From positions 58,114-122,113 of the forward strand of contig JBNKEI010000122.1 in the NCBI GenBank assembly GCA_050288705.1: a DNA stretch of 64,000 bases, written 5' to 3'. Source of the DNA: JBNKEI01 sp050288705. Its GTDB lineage: Bacteria; Myxococcota; Myxococcia; Myxococcales; UBA5297. Below, in pieces: positions 16,349 to 24,253 of this stretch. Numbering within the stretch: the stretch's first letter is position 1; every line of letters begins with the position of its first letter. The position numbers were made by a program, and so were the translations under genes. The notes under the pieces were generated by a model. That model saw nothing but the letters and a program-made list of their open reading frames with translations, made no database searches and was not told the DNA's origin.

Positions 16349-17086
16349 ATGATAAATAGGAAATATGACTCCAAATTTCAACTCGGAGCCACAAGTGTGC
16401 CAATTCGCAGCAGCGGATATTCATCCAAAACTGCCCCGACTAATGGCGACCCAAGATCTACTGGCTCAAAAGCCGGTAGTACCCATTCTGGCTTTGTTGC
16501 ATCCCAAGCGCCTCGTCAAGCTAATAAATCTAGTAGTTCCTCGCATGCCGTCGAAAAACGCCCGGCCTTTCAATTATATGCTGCTTTGGAGGAAAGAACT
16601 ACTCAGGCCTTCGAGTTGCGTTCTGCCAGAACAAGGGATGTCAATAGCATTGTCAACATTCATCACAAGGCATTCGGTGAACATTGGCCGGAAGAATATT
16701 ATCGAAGAAAGTCGTATTGGGGTGGGCATACCACTCTAGTTGCAGAGGGAACTAGGTCTAGTACTGGTAGCAATCATGTTGCTGGATTTATTGACTATCA
16801 ACTTTCTAGCGAAAATTTCTTGTTCTTGAACGGTAATAAGGAGGTACATATTATGAGTATCGCGACCGCTGCTGAGAATCGAAGAAAAGGAATTGGTAGG
16901 TCGTTGATGATGGAATGTATAGAACGAGGTCGCCGAGAAAACGCCACAAGCGTTAATTTAGAAGTTCGGAAATCAAATCAACCAGCCATAAATTTGTATG
17001 AGTCGCTTGGATTTAAACCTACTGGAATTAATAAAAGGTACTACTCGGATGGAGAAGATGCGATTTTGATGAAACTGAATCTGTAA
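16349..17086 (+). CDS. GNAT-family N-acetyltransferase (RimI-like) with disordered N-terminal extension
   Basis: 245 residues. The first about 75 are Ser/Thr/Gly/Lys-rich and look disordered (RSSGYSSKTAPTNG). From about residue 85 a GNAT fold begins: LRSARTRDVNSIVNIHHKAF, then the acetyl-CoA loop ENRRKGIGRSLMMECIERGR (R-x-x-G-x-G) and the C-terminal VNLEVRKSNQPAINLYESLGF, which is the RimI pattern for protein N-terminal acetyltransferases. The acceptor is unknown. GAGGAG precedes the ATG. The extension is unusual for RimI and might be a targeting or secretion signal. It is convergent with the matrixin gene. Confidence 0.8.
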   Translation: MINRKYDSKFQLGATSVPIRSSGYSSKTAPTNGDPRSTGSKAGSTHSGFVASQAPRQANKSSSSSHAVEKRPAFQLYAALEERTTQAFELRSARTRDVNSIVNIHHKAFGEHWPEEYYRRKSYWGGHTTLVAEGTRSSTGSNHVAGFIDYQLSSENFLFLNGNKEVHIMSIATAAENRRKGIGRSLMMECIERGRRENATSVNLEVRKSNQPAINLYESLGFKPTGINKRYYSDGEDAILMKLNL

Positions 17087-17157
17087 GAGTTAAATGGTTA
17101 GGTGGAGTTTATTCACCGTAAGGGAAATCAAGGATTCCCCCTTTGGCTATTAACTCT
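17086..17157. terminator. Structured convergent-gene terminator (three-way-junction-like)
   Basis: Between convergent genes. An outer 8-bp perfect inverted repeat (AGAGTTAA at 17086-17093, TTAACTCT at 17150-17157) encloses two inner hairpins: GGTGGA-gttta-TTCACC (17101-17117) and a second around AAGGGAAATC / GATTCCCCCTT (about 17119-17143). No long T-run follows, so terminator function is probable but not certain. Confidence 0.4.
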
Positions 17158-17162
17158 AGAAG

Positions 17163-17957
17163 TTATTTGCGTCTAGATGTTGATTTTTTTGTCACGTAGA
17201 AAGGCAGAGGCTTGCGATAAACTAAAGCAATTGCCAGCAGAATAAATAAGCCTAACGTTGGTGCAGATTTAGCAGAAGACGAACATCCCATGGAGGCCGC
17301 TTTTTCATTCAGTGCATTTTCTAGCATGGACAAATCTGCATACAAAAACTTTATCGCGGCTTTGTCGTCATCAGAAAGAGTGCGCTTGCTAGTTTCTCCT
17401 CGTTTGGCCTCGCCGTACATAACTGCATAGCTGACTTCGCTATGTGCCAACCCCAGAGCATGTCCTAATTCATGATTAAAAGTGTTTTCTATGTCGTCAT
17501 ATATTCCTTCCTTATCTTCTTCCTGTAAGATAGCAAATCGGTGCTGTTGTGCATTAAATAAAATATCGGTATCTAAAATAGTATGGGTGGTTTGATTTAG
17601 GGTAATTAATGTAATGGCCACTGCTTGGTCATCCCATTTCCAATCTTTTTCTACAAAAATAATATCATTGTGATTCTCCCCTTCAGAACTATAACCGGGT
17701 TCCGCATTAGAGTCGCCAGGAGCAGATTGCAGAATCAATCCAGAGGACTCTGACCAGCCCTTTAGACTGTTTTCAATAGCTTGCTGTACTTCAGCAAGAT
17801 CCAATCCCTGGGGGACGGAAGTGGGAAGTCGAAAAATCGCCTCGGTAGAAGCAATGCGTACTGGGGAGCCGCTGCCGTCAGTTTTTAATTTGTAGGCTAA
17901 CGAGGTGGCGGGAGCTGCCGAAATCCACAAGGCTAAGATTGCAGAGATAGTTTTCAT
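17163..17957 (-). CDS. Secreted matrixin-type metalloprotease with MYXO-CTERM-like tail
   Basis: Predicted exported protease of about 264 residues. From the ATG at 17957 there is a signal peptide (MKTISAILALWISAAPATSL). The zinc site HELGHALGLAHS (HExxHxxGxxH) is followed by the Met-turn AVMYG, the matrixin/metzincin signature. The C terminus has Ser-Met-Gly-Cys-Ser-Ser, a hydrophobic helix (TLGLFILLAIALVY) and basic residues, resembling the MYXO-CTERM sorting tag that anchors proteins to the cell surface, although the tail after the helix is longer than usual. The frame is open from 18026, but the signal peptide supports 17957. The gene is convergent with the GNAT gene. Confidence 0.82.
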   Translation of the reverse strand: MKTISAILALWISAAPATSLAYKLKTDGSGSPVRIASTEAIFRLPTSVPQGLDLAEVQQAIENSLKGWSESSGLILQSAPGDSNAEPGYSSEGENHNDIIFVEKDWKWDDQAVAITLITLNQTTHTILDTDILFNAQQHRFAILQEEDKEGIYDDIENTFNHELGHALGLAHSEVSYAVMYGEAKRGETSKRTLSDDDKAAIKFLYADLSMLENALNEKAASMGCSSSAKSAPTLGLFILLAIALVYRKPLPFYVTKKSTSRRK

Positions 17958-18221
17958 AAAAACTGAACAATGCAAGGGGTGTTCCAGTATGATGAACACT
18001 GGATTTATGCGAAATACGGATATCAAGGGGAGTCATCAAGCACAAGGGAGTCTTTCCAGACTCATTACTCATTCCAGACTGATTAATGAGGCAATTGCGA
18101 GCCAATTTTTCCACCAGGTGAGCAAAGCGCGTGGTCTACTCGGGGATCTCGTTCCAAACCCATTCGCCGGAGGGTTTTTGAAATTGGCTAATTCGAAAAG
18201 TAGGAGTAGATAAACCCCGAT

Positions 18222-19229
18222 ATGCGTAAAGAAATGCGATCATCACCCAGGCAGTCATTGCGCCAACCAACGCCGCAGCCAGCACCAGAAGGGGCACCAA
18301 AAGTAGTGGTGGTAGTGGGGCCTACCGCATCGGGTAAAACTCGATTGGGAATTGGTTTGGCCAAAGCCCTGCATGGAGAAATTGTATCTGCCGATAGTCA
18401 GCAAATATATCGCGGTTTTGATATTGGCTCGGCGAAACCCACCCTCCAAGAATTGCAAGAAGTGCCTCATCATTTGGTAAATATTGCCGAGCATCACCAC
18501 TCTCTTTCGGCGGGAGATTATGCACGCCTTGCAGACCAAGCTATTGCGCAAATAATAGACCGCGGTGGCCTTCCCATTATTGTGGGTGGTACTGGTTTAT
18601 GGATTCGGGCGCTGTTATTAGGAATGGCCGATCTGCCTGGCGCTGATCCGCGTCTGCGTGATGCTCTTGAATTTCGAGCTCGCCAGGAGGGGCGAAATGT
18701 CCTTCATCAGGAATTAGCCGAAATAGATCCGGAAAGTGCAGCTCAAATTGACGCCAATAATATTACGCGGGTAATTCGAGCTCTGGAGTTATTTGCTTTA
18801 ACAGGAGAAAAGCCTTCACTTCTTCGTTCTCGTCACTCTTTTGCTCGCCTTCGCTACCAGGCAATAGTATTAGGGATATCACCTCCCCGTGATGTACTTT
18901 ATCGACGGATTGATTGCCGAACGCAGGAAATGTTTAACATGGGAATTGAAAAAGAGGTTTGCGAGCGTATGGCCCAGGGGCGCTTAACCTCTATGTCCTG
19001 TCGTGCGTTAGGCTTTAGCGAAGCCCTGGCGGTAACAAGAGGAGAATGGACCCGAGAAAAAGCGGTAGAGGAAACCGCCAAACGGACTCGTCATTATGCT
19101 AAACGACAACTTACCTGGTTTCGCGCTGACCCAATGGTTGAATGGTTAGATTGGCCACCCTCAATCGAAAAGGTGGTAGCAAAGCTAGTAATGTTAGGAT
19201 TTGGTAAAAGCAAACACGATGGGATTTAA
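18222..19229 (+). CDS. miaA: tRNA dimethylallyltransferase MiaA
   Basis: Transfers a dimethylallyl group to A37 of tRNAs reading codons that start with U. P-loop VGPTASGKTRLGIGLA, the substrate motif SADSQQIYRGFDIGSAKPT, the VPHHL motif, GGTGLWIRALL and RYAKRQLTWFR-like ending (RHYAKRQLTWFRADP) are all present, in 335 residues. The N-terminal about 25 residues are Pro/Gln-rich and precede the P-loop; a later start is possible. mgtE follows four bases after the stop, so the two genes are cotranscribed. Confidence 0.95.
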   Translation: MRKEMRSSPRQSLRQPTPQPAPEGAPKVVVVVGPTASGKTRLGIGLAKALHGEIVSADSQQIYRGFDIGSAKPTLQELQEVPHHLVNIAEHHHSLSAGDYARLADQAIAQIIDRGGLPIIVGGTGLWIRALLLGMADLPGADPRLRDALEFRARQEGRNVLHQELAEIDPESAAQIDANNITRVIRALELFALTGEKPSLLRSRHSFARLRYQAIVLGISPPRDVLYRRIDCRTQEMFNMGIEKEVCERMAQGRLTSMSCRALGFSEALAVTRGEWTREKAVEETAKRTRHYAKRQLTWFRADPMVEWLDWPPSIEKVVAKLVMLGFGKSKHDGI

Positions 19230-19232
19230 TTA

Positions 19233-20585
19233 GTGACAACTAGTCTTTCCGCTTTGATTCTTCCCGATGTTCGCGAACTAATTCATCGCAACGATCCCGA
19301 TTTATTGAAACAGGCAATTGCTGAGTTACATCCTGCCGACGTAGCGGAAGTGCTAGTTTGCCTAGACCGCCAGGAAGAATTGATTCTTTTTGGGGCGCTA
19401 ACAGGCGATGCCAGAGTCGAAACCTTTGAGCATCTAGAACTCGATGATCAGCAACATTTATTAGAATGTTTAAGCCGTTCCGAGGTGGCTCTAATTCTCG
19501 ACCGGATGTCTTCGGACGTACGTGCAGACCTTTTTCATTATTTGCCCGAGCAAGTGCGGGAAGAGTTATTTCCGCTTTTAGCTCAGGCTGAAAGAAATGA
19601 AGTTCGCCGTCTTCTTCAATACGAAGAAGGCACGGTGGGCTCCATCATGTCTACTGAATACGCCACAGTTGGCCCTCAAATGTCTGCGGCAGAAGCTATT
19701 CAGGTGCTGCGCCGAGAAGCGCCTAATAGGGAGACTATATATACCGTATATGTAGTAGATGAGGTGCGCCGTTTAGTAGGGGTTATTTCTTTGCGTGCGT
19801 TAATGGTTTCGTCTTCCAAGAGTCAGGTTGGTCAGCTTATGAATCACGAGGTGATTTCGCTCCCCGTAGATGCTGACCAAGAAGAAGCAGCGCGAATGGT
19901 TGCTAAATACGATTTTTTAGCGCTTCCCATTGTAGACAAAAACCATCGGTTGGTAGGAATTGTTACCTCTGACGATTTGCTGGATGTAGCCACCGAAGAA
20001 GCTACCGAAGATATACAAAAAGGCGCGTCGGTAATGCCTTTAAAGTTGGGCTACAAACGCGCGGGAGCAAGTCTACTATATCGGCGACGGGTTCTGTGGC
20101 TGGCTGCCTTAGTATTATTAAATCTAGTTACCTCCAGAATTCTTTCTGAATTCCAAGTCACGCTACAGCGGGTAATATCTCTGTCATTCTTTATTCCTTT
20201 ATTGACCGGGAGCGGCGGTAATACTGGCGCCCAATCGGCAACTCTAATGATTAGGGCTTTGGCCACTGGAGAAATTACCAGTAAAGAATGGGGTATGATC
20301 GTAATAAAAGAGTTGGGTGTAGGTATTTTACTGGGAACAACCCTGGGAGTTCTCGCCTGGGGAGTAGGGGTATTTCAATCAGATGCTAGGGTGGGGCTGG
20401 TAGTAGGAATTTCCATGGTAGTAATTGTATTCCTGGCTAATTTAGTGGGAATGTTTCTGCCGTTTTTTTTATACAAGGTGGGAGTAGATCCTGCGGTGGC
20501 TAGTAATCCCTTGGTTTCTACTATCACCGACGTCTTAGGGTTATTAATATATTTGGGTTTTGCAACCCTAGTATTCTTGATCTAG
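19233..20585 (+). CDS. mgtE: Magnesium transporter MgtE
   Basis: Inner-membrane Mg2+ channel/transporter of 450 residues. An N-terminal helical regulatory domain (ALTGDARVETFEHLELDD; LSRSEVALILDRMSSD) is followed by two CBS domains (about residues 135-255, with VYVVDEVRRLVGVISLR and LPIVDKNHRLVGIVTSDDL) that sense cytosolic Mg2+, and then five transmembrane helices from about residue 280, with the conserved LLTGSGGNTGAQSATLMIRAL pore segment. Starts with GTG at 19233, directly after miaA. No Mg2+-riboswitch is visible because there is no leader. Confidence 0.95.
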   Translation: MTTSLSALILPDVRELIHRNDPDLLKQAIAELHPADVAEVLVCLDRQEELILFGALTGDARVETFEHLELDDQQHLLECLSRSEVALILDRMSSDVRADLFHYLPEQVREELFPLLAQAERNEVRRLLQYEEGTVGSIMSTEYATVGPQMSAAEAIQVLRREAPNRETIYTVYVVDEVRRLVGVISLRALMVSSSKSQVGQLMNHEVISLPVDADQEEAARMVAKYDFLALPIVDKNHRLVGIVTSDDLLDVATEEATEDIQKGASVMPLKLGYKRAGASLLYRRRVLWLAALVLLNLVTSRILSEFQVTLQRVISLSFFIPLLTGSGGNTGAQSATLMIRALATGEITSKEWGMIVIKELGVGILLGTTLGVLAWGVGVFQSDARVGLVVGISMVVIVFLANLVGMFLPFFLYKVGVDPAVASNPLVSTITDVLGLLIYLGFATLVFLI

Positions 20586-20934
20586 CAAGGCGCAATTCAG
20601 CGCTGGTTGCAGTTCCAAGAATTCCTGCCCATGACCATTTTAGCTTTAGAGAGCTAGCAAAGAAAACGAGAGGCACGGGTGGATGCCTCGGACTCTTCTT
20701 TATGTGCCTAGGCGGCTTTTCGCGCAAGTCAATTGTTTGGATTTCGGGCCATCACTCTGTCCTGTGTAATGGTGAATTCCTGGAAGGAATCTTGGCGCTG
20801 GTTGGTTTTATAGCTAGAGGAGCAAGGATTGATAGCCGTAACCGGGCAGGCTGTCTTGCATTGGCATGGGGGATGAGCAAGTTTGATTTGAAAAAAAAGG
20901 CATTAAGAAAAGCAGGTAGAAAGGTAGTCGCAAA
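20586..20934. other. Intergenic region between mgtE and the ATP-grasp gene
   Basis: About 350 bp. A short hairpin, GAGGCA-cgggtgga-TGCCTC (20670-20689), followed by a T-rich stretch, may terminate miaA-mgtE. The rest presumably contains the promoter of the ATP-grasp/KGG operon. I see no gene. Confidence 0.4.
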
Positions 20935-21993
20935 GTGGGGAGTCTGCGAGAACAATTGCGTTTTGCTGTAGTAACAGCATACCCAAAAGAAGATTGGCAT
21001 AGTAGGAGAATAGCAAGCGCTCTGGAATTGTATGGAAGGGTTTTCCTTATTGATCCACTTGAACTGAGCGCGCAAGTGAGCCGGTCGCAATTGATATTGA
21101 CCGAGCAAGGAACAGCGATCGACATAAGCGCAGTGGTGCTAGTGCGGGGGCTTTCCCCTAGCGGAGATGCGGAGGCACAATTCTCGATTTACCGAGCGCT
21201 TACCTGCGGACGCTACTTAGTAATCAACCAGATTGATGCATTATTGGACGCTCAGGATAAATTTCGCACCAGCCACCTTTTATGTAAGGCGGGAATTCCT
21301 TCTCCCCGAGCAGCAGTGGTTCAGTCGTTACCAATAGCGACCGCCATTCTTTCTCAATGGAAGCAAGTCGTTGCTAAACCTATAGCAGGATCTTTGGGAG
21401 AAGGAGTGGAAAGGTTAGTGGTTGGTCGCAATGGGATAGAGCGGCTGGCGATGCGCCTCGAGCAAGAAAAGGCCTTATACCTGCAAGAGTGGGTACCTAA
21501 TGCCGGATATGATCTTCGTTTACTGGTGGTAGGGGGAAAAGTGGCAGGTGCGGTGGAACGAGTGGCTCCCAAGGGAGAATTCCGAACCAATATTGCACAA
21601 GGAGGTAAGGCTCGACCAGCCAAGCCATCTGCAGAGGCAGAGCGTATAGCCAGAGAGGCCACTGCCGCTTTAGGGTTAGACTACGCGGGCGTAGATTTGC
21701 TGGAAGGAACGCGTGGGGCGGGACTGCAAGTGATTGAAGTGAACGGGAATCCCGCCTTCGATATGATTTACGACGCGACCGGATATGACGTAGCCCAGCA
21801 AATAGCTCGCCATGTTGCGCACAAAGCAGCGCGAAGAATTTCCGCGGTCAACCGAATGGCGGTGAGAAGCGACGAAGCTAGCACAATAGCTCCAGGTGTG
21901 TTGGAAAAGATGAGAAATGTACGAGGCAAATCGCAATTGGCGGGGCCTCGAGGAGGCGGAACATGGCCGAAAAGACGAGCAAGGGAAGTATGA
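20935..21993 (+). CDS. RimK-like ATP-grasp ligase
   Basis: Predicted cytosolic ATP-dependent carboxylate-amine ligase of 352 residues. An N-terminal pre-ATP-grasp region (AVVTAYPKEDWHSRRIASAL) is followed by the ATP-grasp core: DALLDAQDKFRTSHLLCKAG, VVAKPIAGSLGEGVERLV (ATP lid), LYLQEWVPNAGYDLRLLVVG, and the metal-binding LQVIEVNGNPAF. This is the RimK/MptN/LysX type, which adds amino acids, often glutamate, to a protein or metabolite. A basic C-terminal tail of about 60 residues follows the domain. GTG start at 20935 with AAAGG upstream. The stop overlaps the first KGG-repeat gene by 31 bases, so the two are translationally coupled; those proteins are possible substrates, which is only an inference. 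Confidence 0.82.
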   Translation: MGSLREQLRFAVVTAYPKEDWHSRRIASALELYGRVFLIDPLELSAQVSRSQLILTEQGTAIDISAVVLVRGLSPSGDAEAQFSIYRALTCGRYLVINQIDALLDAQDKFRTSHLLCKAGIPSPRAAVVQSLPIATAILSQWKQVVAKPIAGSLGEGVERLVVGRNGIERLAMRLEQEKALYLQEWVPNAGYDLRLLVVGGKVAGAVERVAPKGEFRTNIAQGGKARPAKPSAEAERIAREATAALGLDYAGVDLLEGTRGAGLQVIEVNGNPAFDMIYDATGYDVAQQIARHVAHKAARRISAVNRMAVRSDEASTIAPGVLEKMRNVRGKSQLAGPRGGGTWPKRRAREV

Positions 21994-22343
21994 CGGTGGC
22001 CGAGGCGGGTCGTAAGGGAGGCGTTACTGTTCGCGATGAGCGCGGTCGCGAATTCTACGAAGAGATTGGAAAAAAAGGTGGAGAAACCGTAAAGGCCGAG
22101 CGCGGACGGGGATTCTACGAAGAAATTGGTCGTAAGGGAGGAGAAACCGTAAAGGCTGAGCGCGGTGCGGCATTTTATGAAGAAATTGGCAAAAAGGGCG
22201 GCGAGGCGGTGAAATCGGAGCGTGGTGCTCCATTTTATGAAGAAATTGGCAAAAAGGGTGGCCAAAGGGTGCGCGCATTAATTGAAGAAGGAAAGCGAGC
22301 CGCCAAATTAGCCGCCGCAAAGAAAGAAGAAAAGGGCCAATAA
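21963..22343 (+). CDS. KGG-repeat (stress-protein-like) protein, five repeats
   Basis: 126-residue hydrophilic protein, very rich in Gly, Lys and Glu. It contains five KGG motifs (residues 18, 38, 58, 78, 98) with an exact 20-residue period; the unit reads KGGETVKAERGRGFYEEIGR or close to it. This is the KGG/YciG-GsiB type of stress-induced repeat found in general-stress and desiccation proteins. The DNA is correspondingly a 60-bp tandem repeat. GGAGG just before the ATG supports the start. It overlaps the end of the ATP-grasp gene and is followed after nine bases by a paralogue; both end in Lys-Gly-Gln after a lysine-rich helix. Confidence 0.85.
   Translation: MAEKTSKGSMTVAEAGRKGGVTVRDERGREFYEEIGKKGGETVKAERGRGFYEEIGRKGGETVKAERGAAFYEEIGKKGGEAVKSERGAPFYEEIGKKGGQRVRALIEEGKRAAKLAAAKKEEKGQ
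22018..22275 (+). repeat. 60-bp coding tandem repeat inside the KGG gene
   Basis: Four and a part copies of a 60-base unit, each beginning near AAAGGCGGnGA and encoding the 20-residue KGG unit. Copies differ by scattered substitutions with no indels, as expected for a coding repeat under selection. Confidence 0.75.
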
Positions 22344-22352
22344 GGAGGCATC

Positions 22353-22640
22353 ATGTCTGATGAGGATAAAGACACCAAGCCAATGACCGTAGAAGAAGCA
22401 GGGCGCAAAGGAGGAGCAAAGGTCGCCAGCGAACGAGGAACCGAGTTTTTTAGTAGTATCGGAAAAAAAGGCGGAGACGCGGTTGCTCGAAAAAGAGGAC
22501 ATGAGTTTTACGAAGAAATTGGCCGCAAAGGGGGGCAAAGAGTAAAAACAGAACGAGGTGCGGAGTTTTATTCCTCTATTGGTCACAAAGGCGGGCAACG
22601 AGTCAAAGAGTTGATCGAACAAGCAAAAAAGGGGCAGTAA
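22353..22640 (+). CDS. KGG-repeat protein, four repeats
   Basis: 95-residue paralogue of the preceding protein. Four KGG motifs occur at residues 19, 39, 59 and 79, again with a 20-residue period; units read KGGDAVARKRGHEFYEEIGR and similar. Two units replace the FYEEIG segment by FFSSIG or FYSSIG. It has an excellent ribosome site (AAGGAGG, six bases before the ATG). It is the last gene of the ATP-grasp/KGG operon. Likely stress-related; molecular function unknown. Confidence 0.85.
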   Translation: MSDEDKDTKPMTVEEAGRKGGAKVASERGTEFFSSIGKKGGDAVARKRGHEFYEEIGRKGGQRVKTERGAEFYSSIGHKGGQRVKELIEQAKKGQ

Positions 22641-22954
22641 ACTAATTAGAATAAAATTATGCCTCATTTGTGATCATTTGTGAATGCCAAAACAAGGTTG
22701 CTCCCGCGAACAAATCAGGTTTTCAGGAGCAACCTAATCTTTAGCGCACTTCCCTTTATTGTAATTAGCTGCCAACTAGCAAAATAGCTTATTTAGCCGG
22801 CAAATTGGGGTTCGGCGAGAGCCCCAAGTAGGGCGACGGCGAGCTTCGCGGTACAAAGCAGAAAATTGGGGTTGGTAATTGCCTAATAAGAATGACTAAT
22901 TATTCTGCAATACAGCAGTTTATTTAGCGCTTATTCCAAGCCTACGAGGGCAGA
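22641..22954. other. Intergenic region before the glg operon, with hairpins
   Basis: About 310 bp. A 10-bp perfect inverted repeat, AGGTTGCTCC (22695-22704) and GGAGCAACCT (22726-22735), follows the KGG operon and may be its terminator or part of a small RNA. Further on, AAATTGGGGTT occurs twice (22802-22812 and 22863-22873), the first within a TTGGGG...CCCCAA hairpin. The promoter of glgC must lie here too. No gene is visible, and no riboswitch class I know fits. Confidence 0.4.
22695..22735 (+). terminator. Hairpin after the KGG operon
   Basis: Perfect 10-bp stem AGGTTGCTCC/GGAGCAACCT with a 21-base loop, followed only by AATCTTT. The stem is strong, but the loop is long and the T-run short, so this is a possible terminator or a structured RNA element. 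Confidence 0.35.
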
Positions 22955-24253
22955 ATGCTTACCGCAATTTCAATGATTTTTGCTGGGGGGAGGGTGGAAG
23001 AACTTTCCGTATTAACAGAGTCACGTCCCAAATCGGCGGTTGTTTTTGGGGGAATATATCGCACAATTGATTTTTCTCTGACCAACCTAATTCGAGCAGG
23101 CATTAGTAAGGTAGGAATATTAACTCAATACCGACCATCTACTTTAATGGACCACGTAGGAACTGGAATGGCCTGGGATTTAATAGGGTCCTCTAGGGGA
23201 GTACGTTTTTTACCCCCCTATTTGGGCAAAGAAGGTGGAGGAGAAGGCTATCGGGGTCCGGCCGATGCTCTATTTCAAAACATTGATTTTATTGAAAGCT
23301 CAGGAGCGCGAGACGTGCTGGTGGTGTCGGGCGATCACGTTTACTCGATGAATTACAACGAATTACTTTCTTTTCATCGGGAAGTTGATGCTGACTTAAC
23401 CATGGCCTTTGTTCCTCGAGATGATGCCAGCCGGTTTGGGATAGGAGAGATAAATGCTGCTGGTCAAATAATTAATTTTACAGAGAAGCCTGCGCTTCCC
23501 CGAACTAATCTTTGTTTTATGTCAATCTATGTAATTAAACGAGAAATATTGGTGGAAGAGCTGCTTCGCTCGGTAGAAACCGGCGAAGGGGGTCGAACCT
23601 TTCAAATTCACGAGGTTTTACGACGTATGATTCCTCGCAGAAGGGCCTATGGATATATTTATTCGGGGGGATGGGAATATGTGCGAACATTAGATGAATA
23701 CTTCGCGTTTCATCAACATATATTGGGAATACAGCCCAAAATTGATTTATCTTCCTGGAAAGTTAGAACTAATCCTATGTCCAACAATATTGTTGATCAA
23801 AAAGAGGCACTTCCACCCCCTGCTCGAATTCTTTCCGGCGCGCATATCGACAATTCTTTAGTGAGCGCCGGCTGCATAATTGAGGGAAGGGTAACGAATA
23901 GTACCATTTCTCCAGGGGTGCGCGTTTGCCCGGGCGCTTCGTTAGTAAATTGCATTTTGTGGGACGACGTAGTGGTGGAAGAAGGAGCGCATTTAGTAGG
24001 GGTGATTTCCGATAAAAGAGCTCGTTTTGGTAAGGGCTGTCAGGTGGGGAGTGGGCAATTGATTGCAAGTGAGGAAATGCCTAATTCGCTTACTTGCGGC
24101 GCCACACTGATTGGCATGGATGCGTGCATTCCTTATGAAGCAAAAATTGGAAAAAACTGCATTGTGCATTCCAAGGCTCAAGAATCCGACTTTCCAGGCG
24201 AGATTACTTCGGGAAAAAGCATTTGGCCTGCAAGAAAGGCGGTGCGTTTATGA
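22955..24253 (+). CDS. glgC: Glucose-1-phosphate adenylyltransferase (ADP-glucose pyrophosphorylase)
   Basis: 432 residues. Makes ADP-glucose from ATP and glucose-1-phosphate. The N-terminal nucleotide-binding loop reads AGGRVEELSVLTESRPKSAV, a variant of the usual GGxGxRLxPLTxxRAKPA, keeping the catalytic Arg/Lys. VVSGDHVYSMNY carries the metal-binding Asp, and SRFGIGEINAAGQIINFTEKP the glucose-1-phosphate site. The C-terminal half is a left-handed beta-helix of hexapeptide repeats (HIDNSLVSAGCIIEG). First gene of a three-gene operon; its stop overlaps the next start as ATGA, so ADP-glucose is most likely supplied to the GlgM-like transferase. Confidence 0.9.
   Translation: MLTAISMIFAGGRVEELSVLTESRPKSAVVFGGIYRTIDFSLTNLIRAGISKVGILTQYRPSTLMDHVGTGMAWDLIGSSRGVRFLPPYLGKEGGGEGYRGPADALFQNIDFIESSGARDVLVVSGDHVYSMNYNELLSFHREVDADLTMAFVPRDDASRFGIGEINAAGQIINFTEKPALPRTNLCFMSIYVIKREILVEELLRSVETGEGGRTFQIHEVLRRMIPRRRAYGYIYSGGWEYVRTLDEYFAFHQHILGIQPKIDLSSWKVRTNPMSNNIVDQKEALPPPARILSGAHIDNSLVSAGCIIEGRVTNSTISPGVRVCPGASLVNCILWDDVVVEEGAHLVGVISDKRARFGKGCQVGSGQLIASEEMPNSLTCGATLIGMDACIPYEAKIGKNCIVHSKAQESDFPGEITSGKSIWPARKAVRL

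Noticed and set aside
22018..22275. Tandem 60-bp repeats as a possible CRISPR array
   Set aside because: The units are contiguous, have no spacers and translate in frame into KGG repeats.
20935..22640. Reading the KGG proteins as graspetide precursors
   Set aside because: The ligase is of RimK type, the repeats match the widespread KGG stress family, and no Thr/Ser-Glu core pattern is seen; kept only as an open question about ligase substrates.
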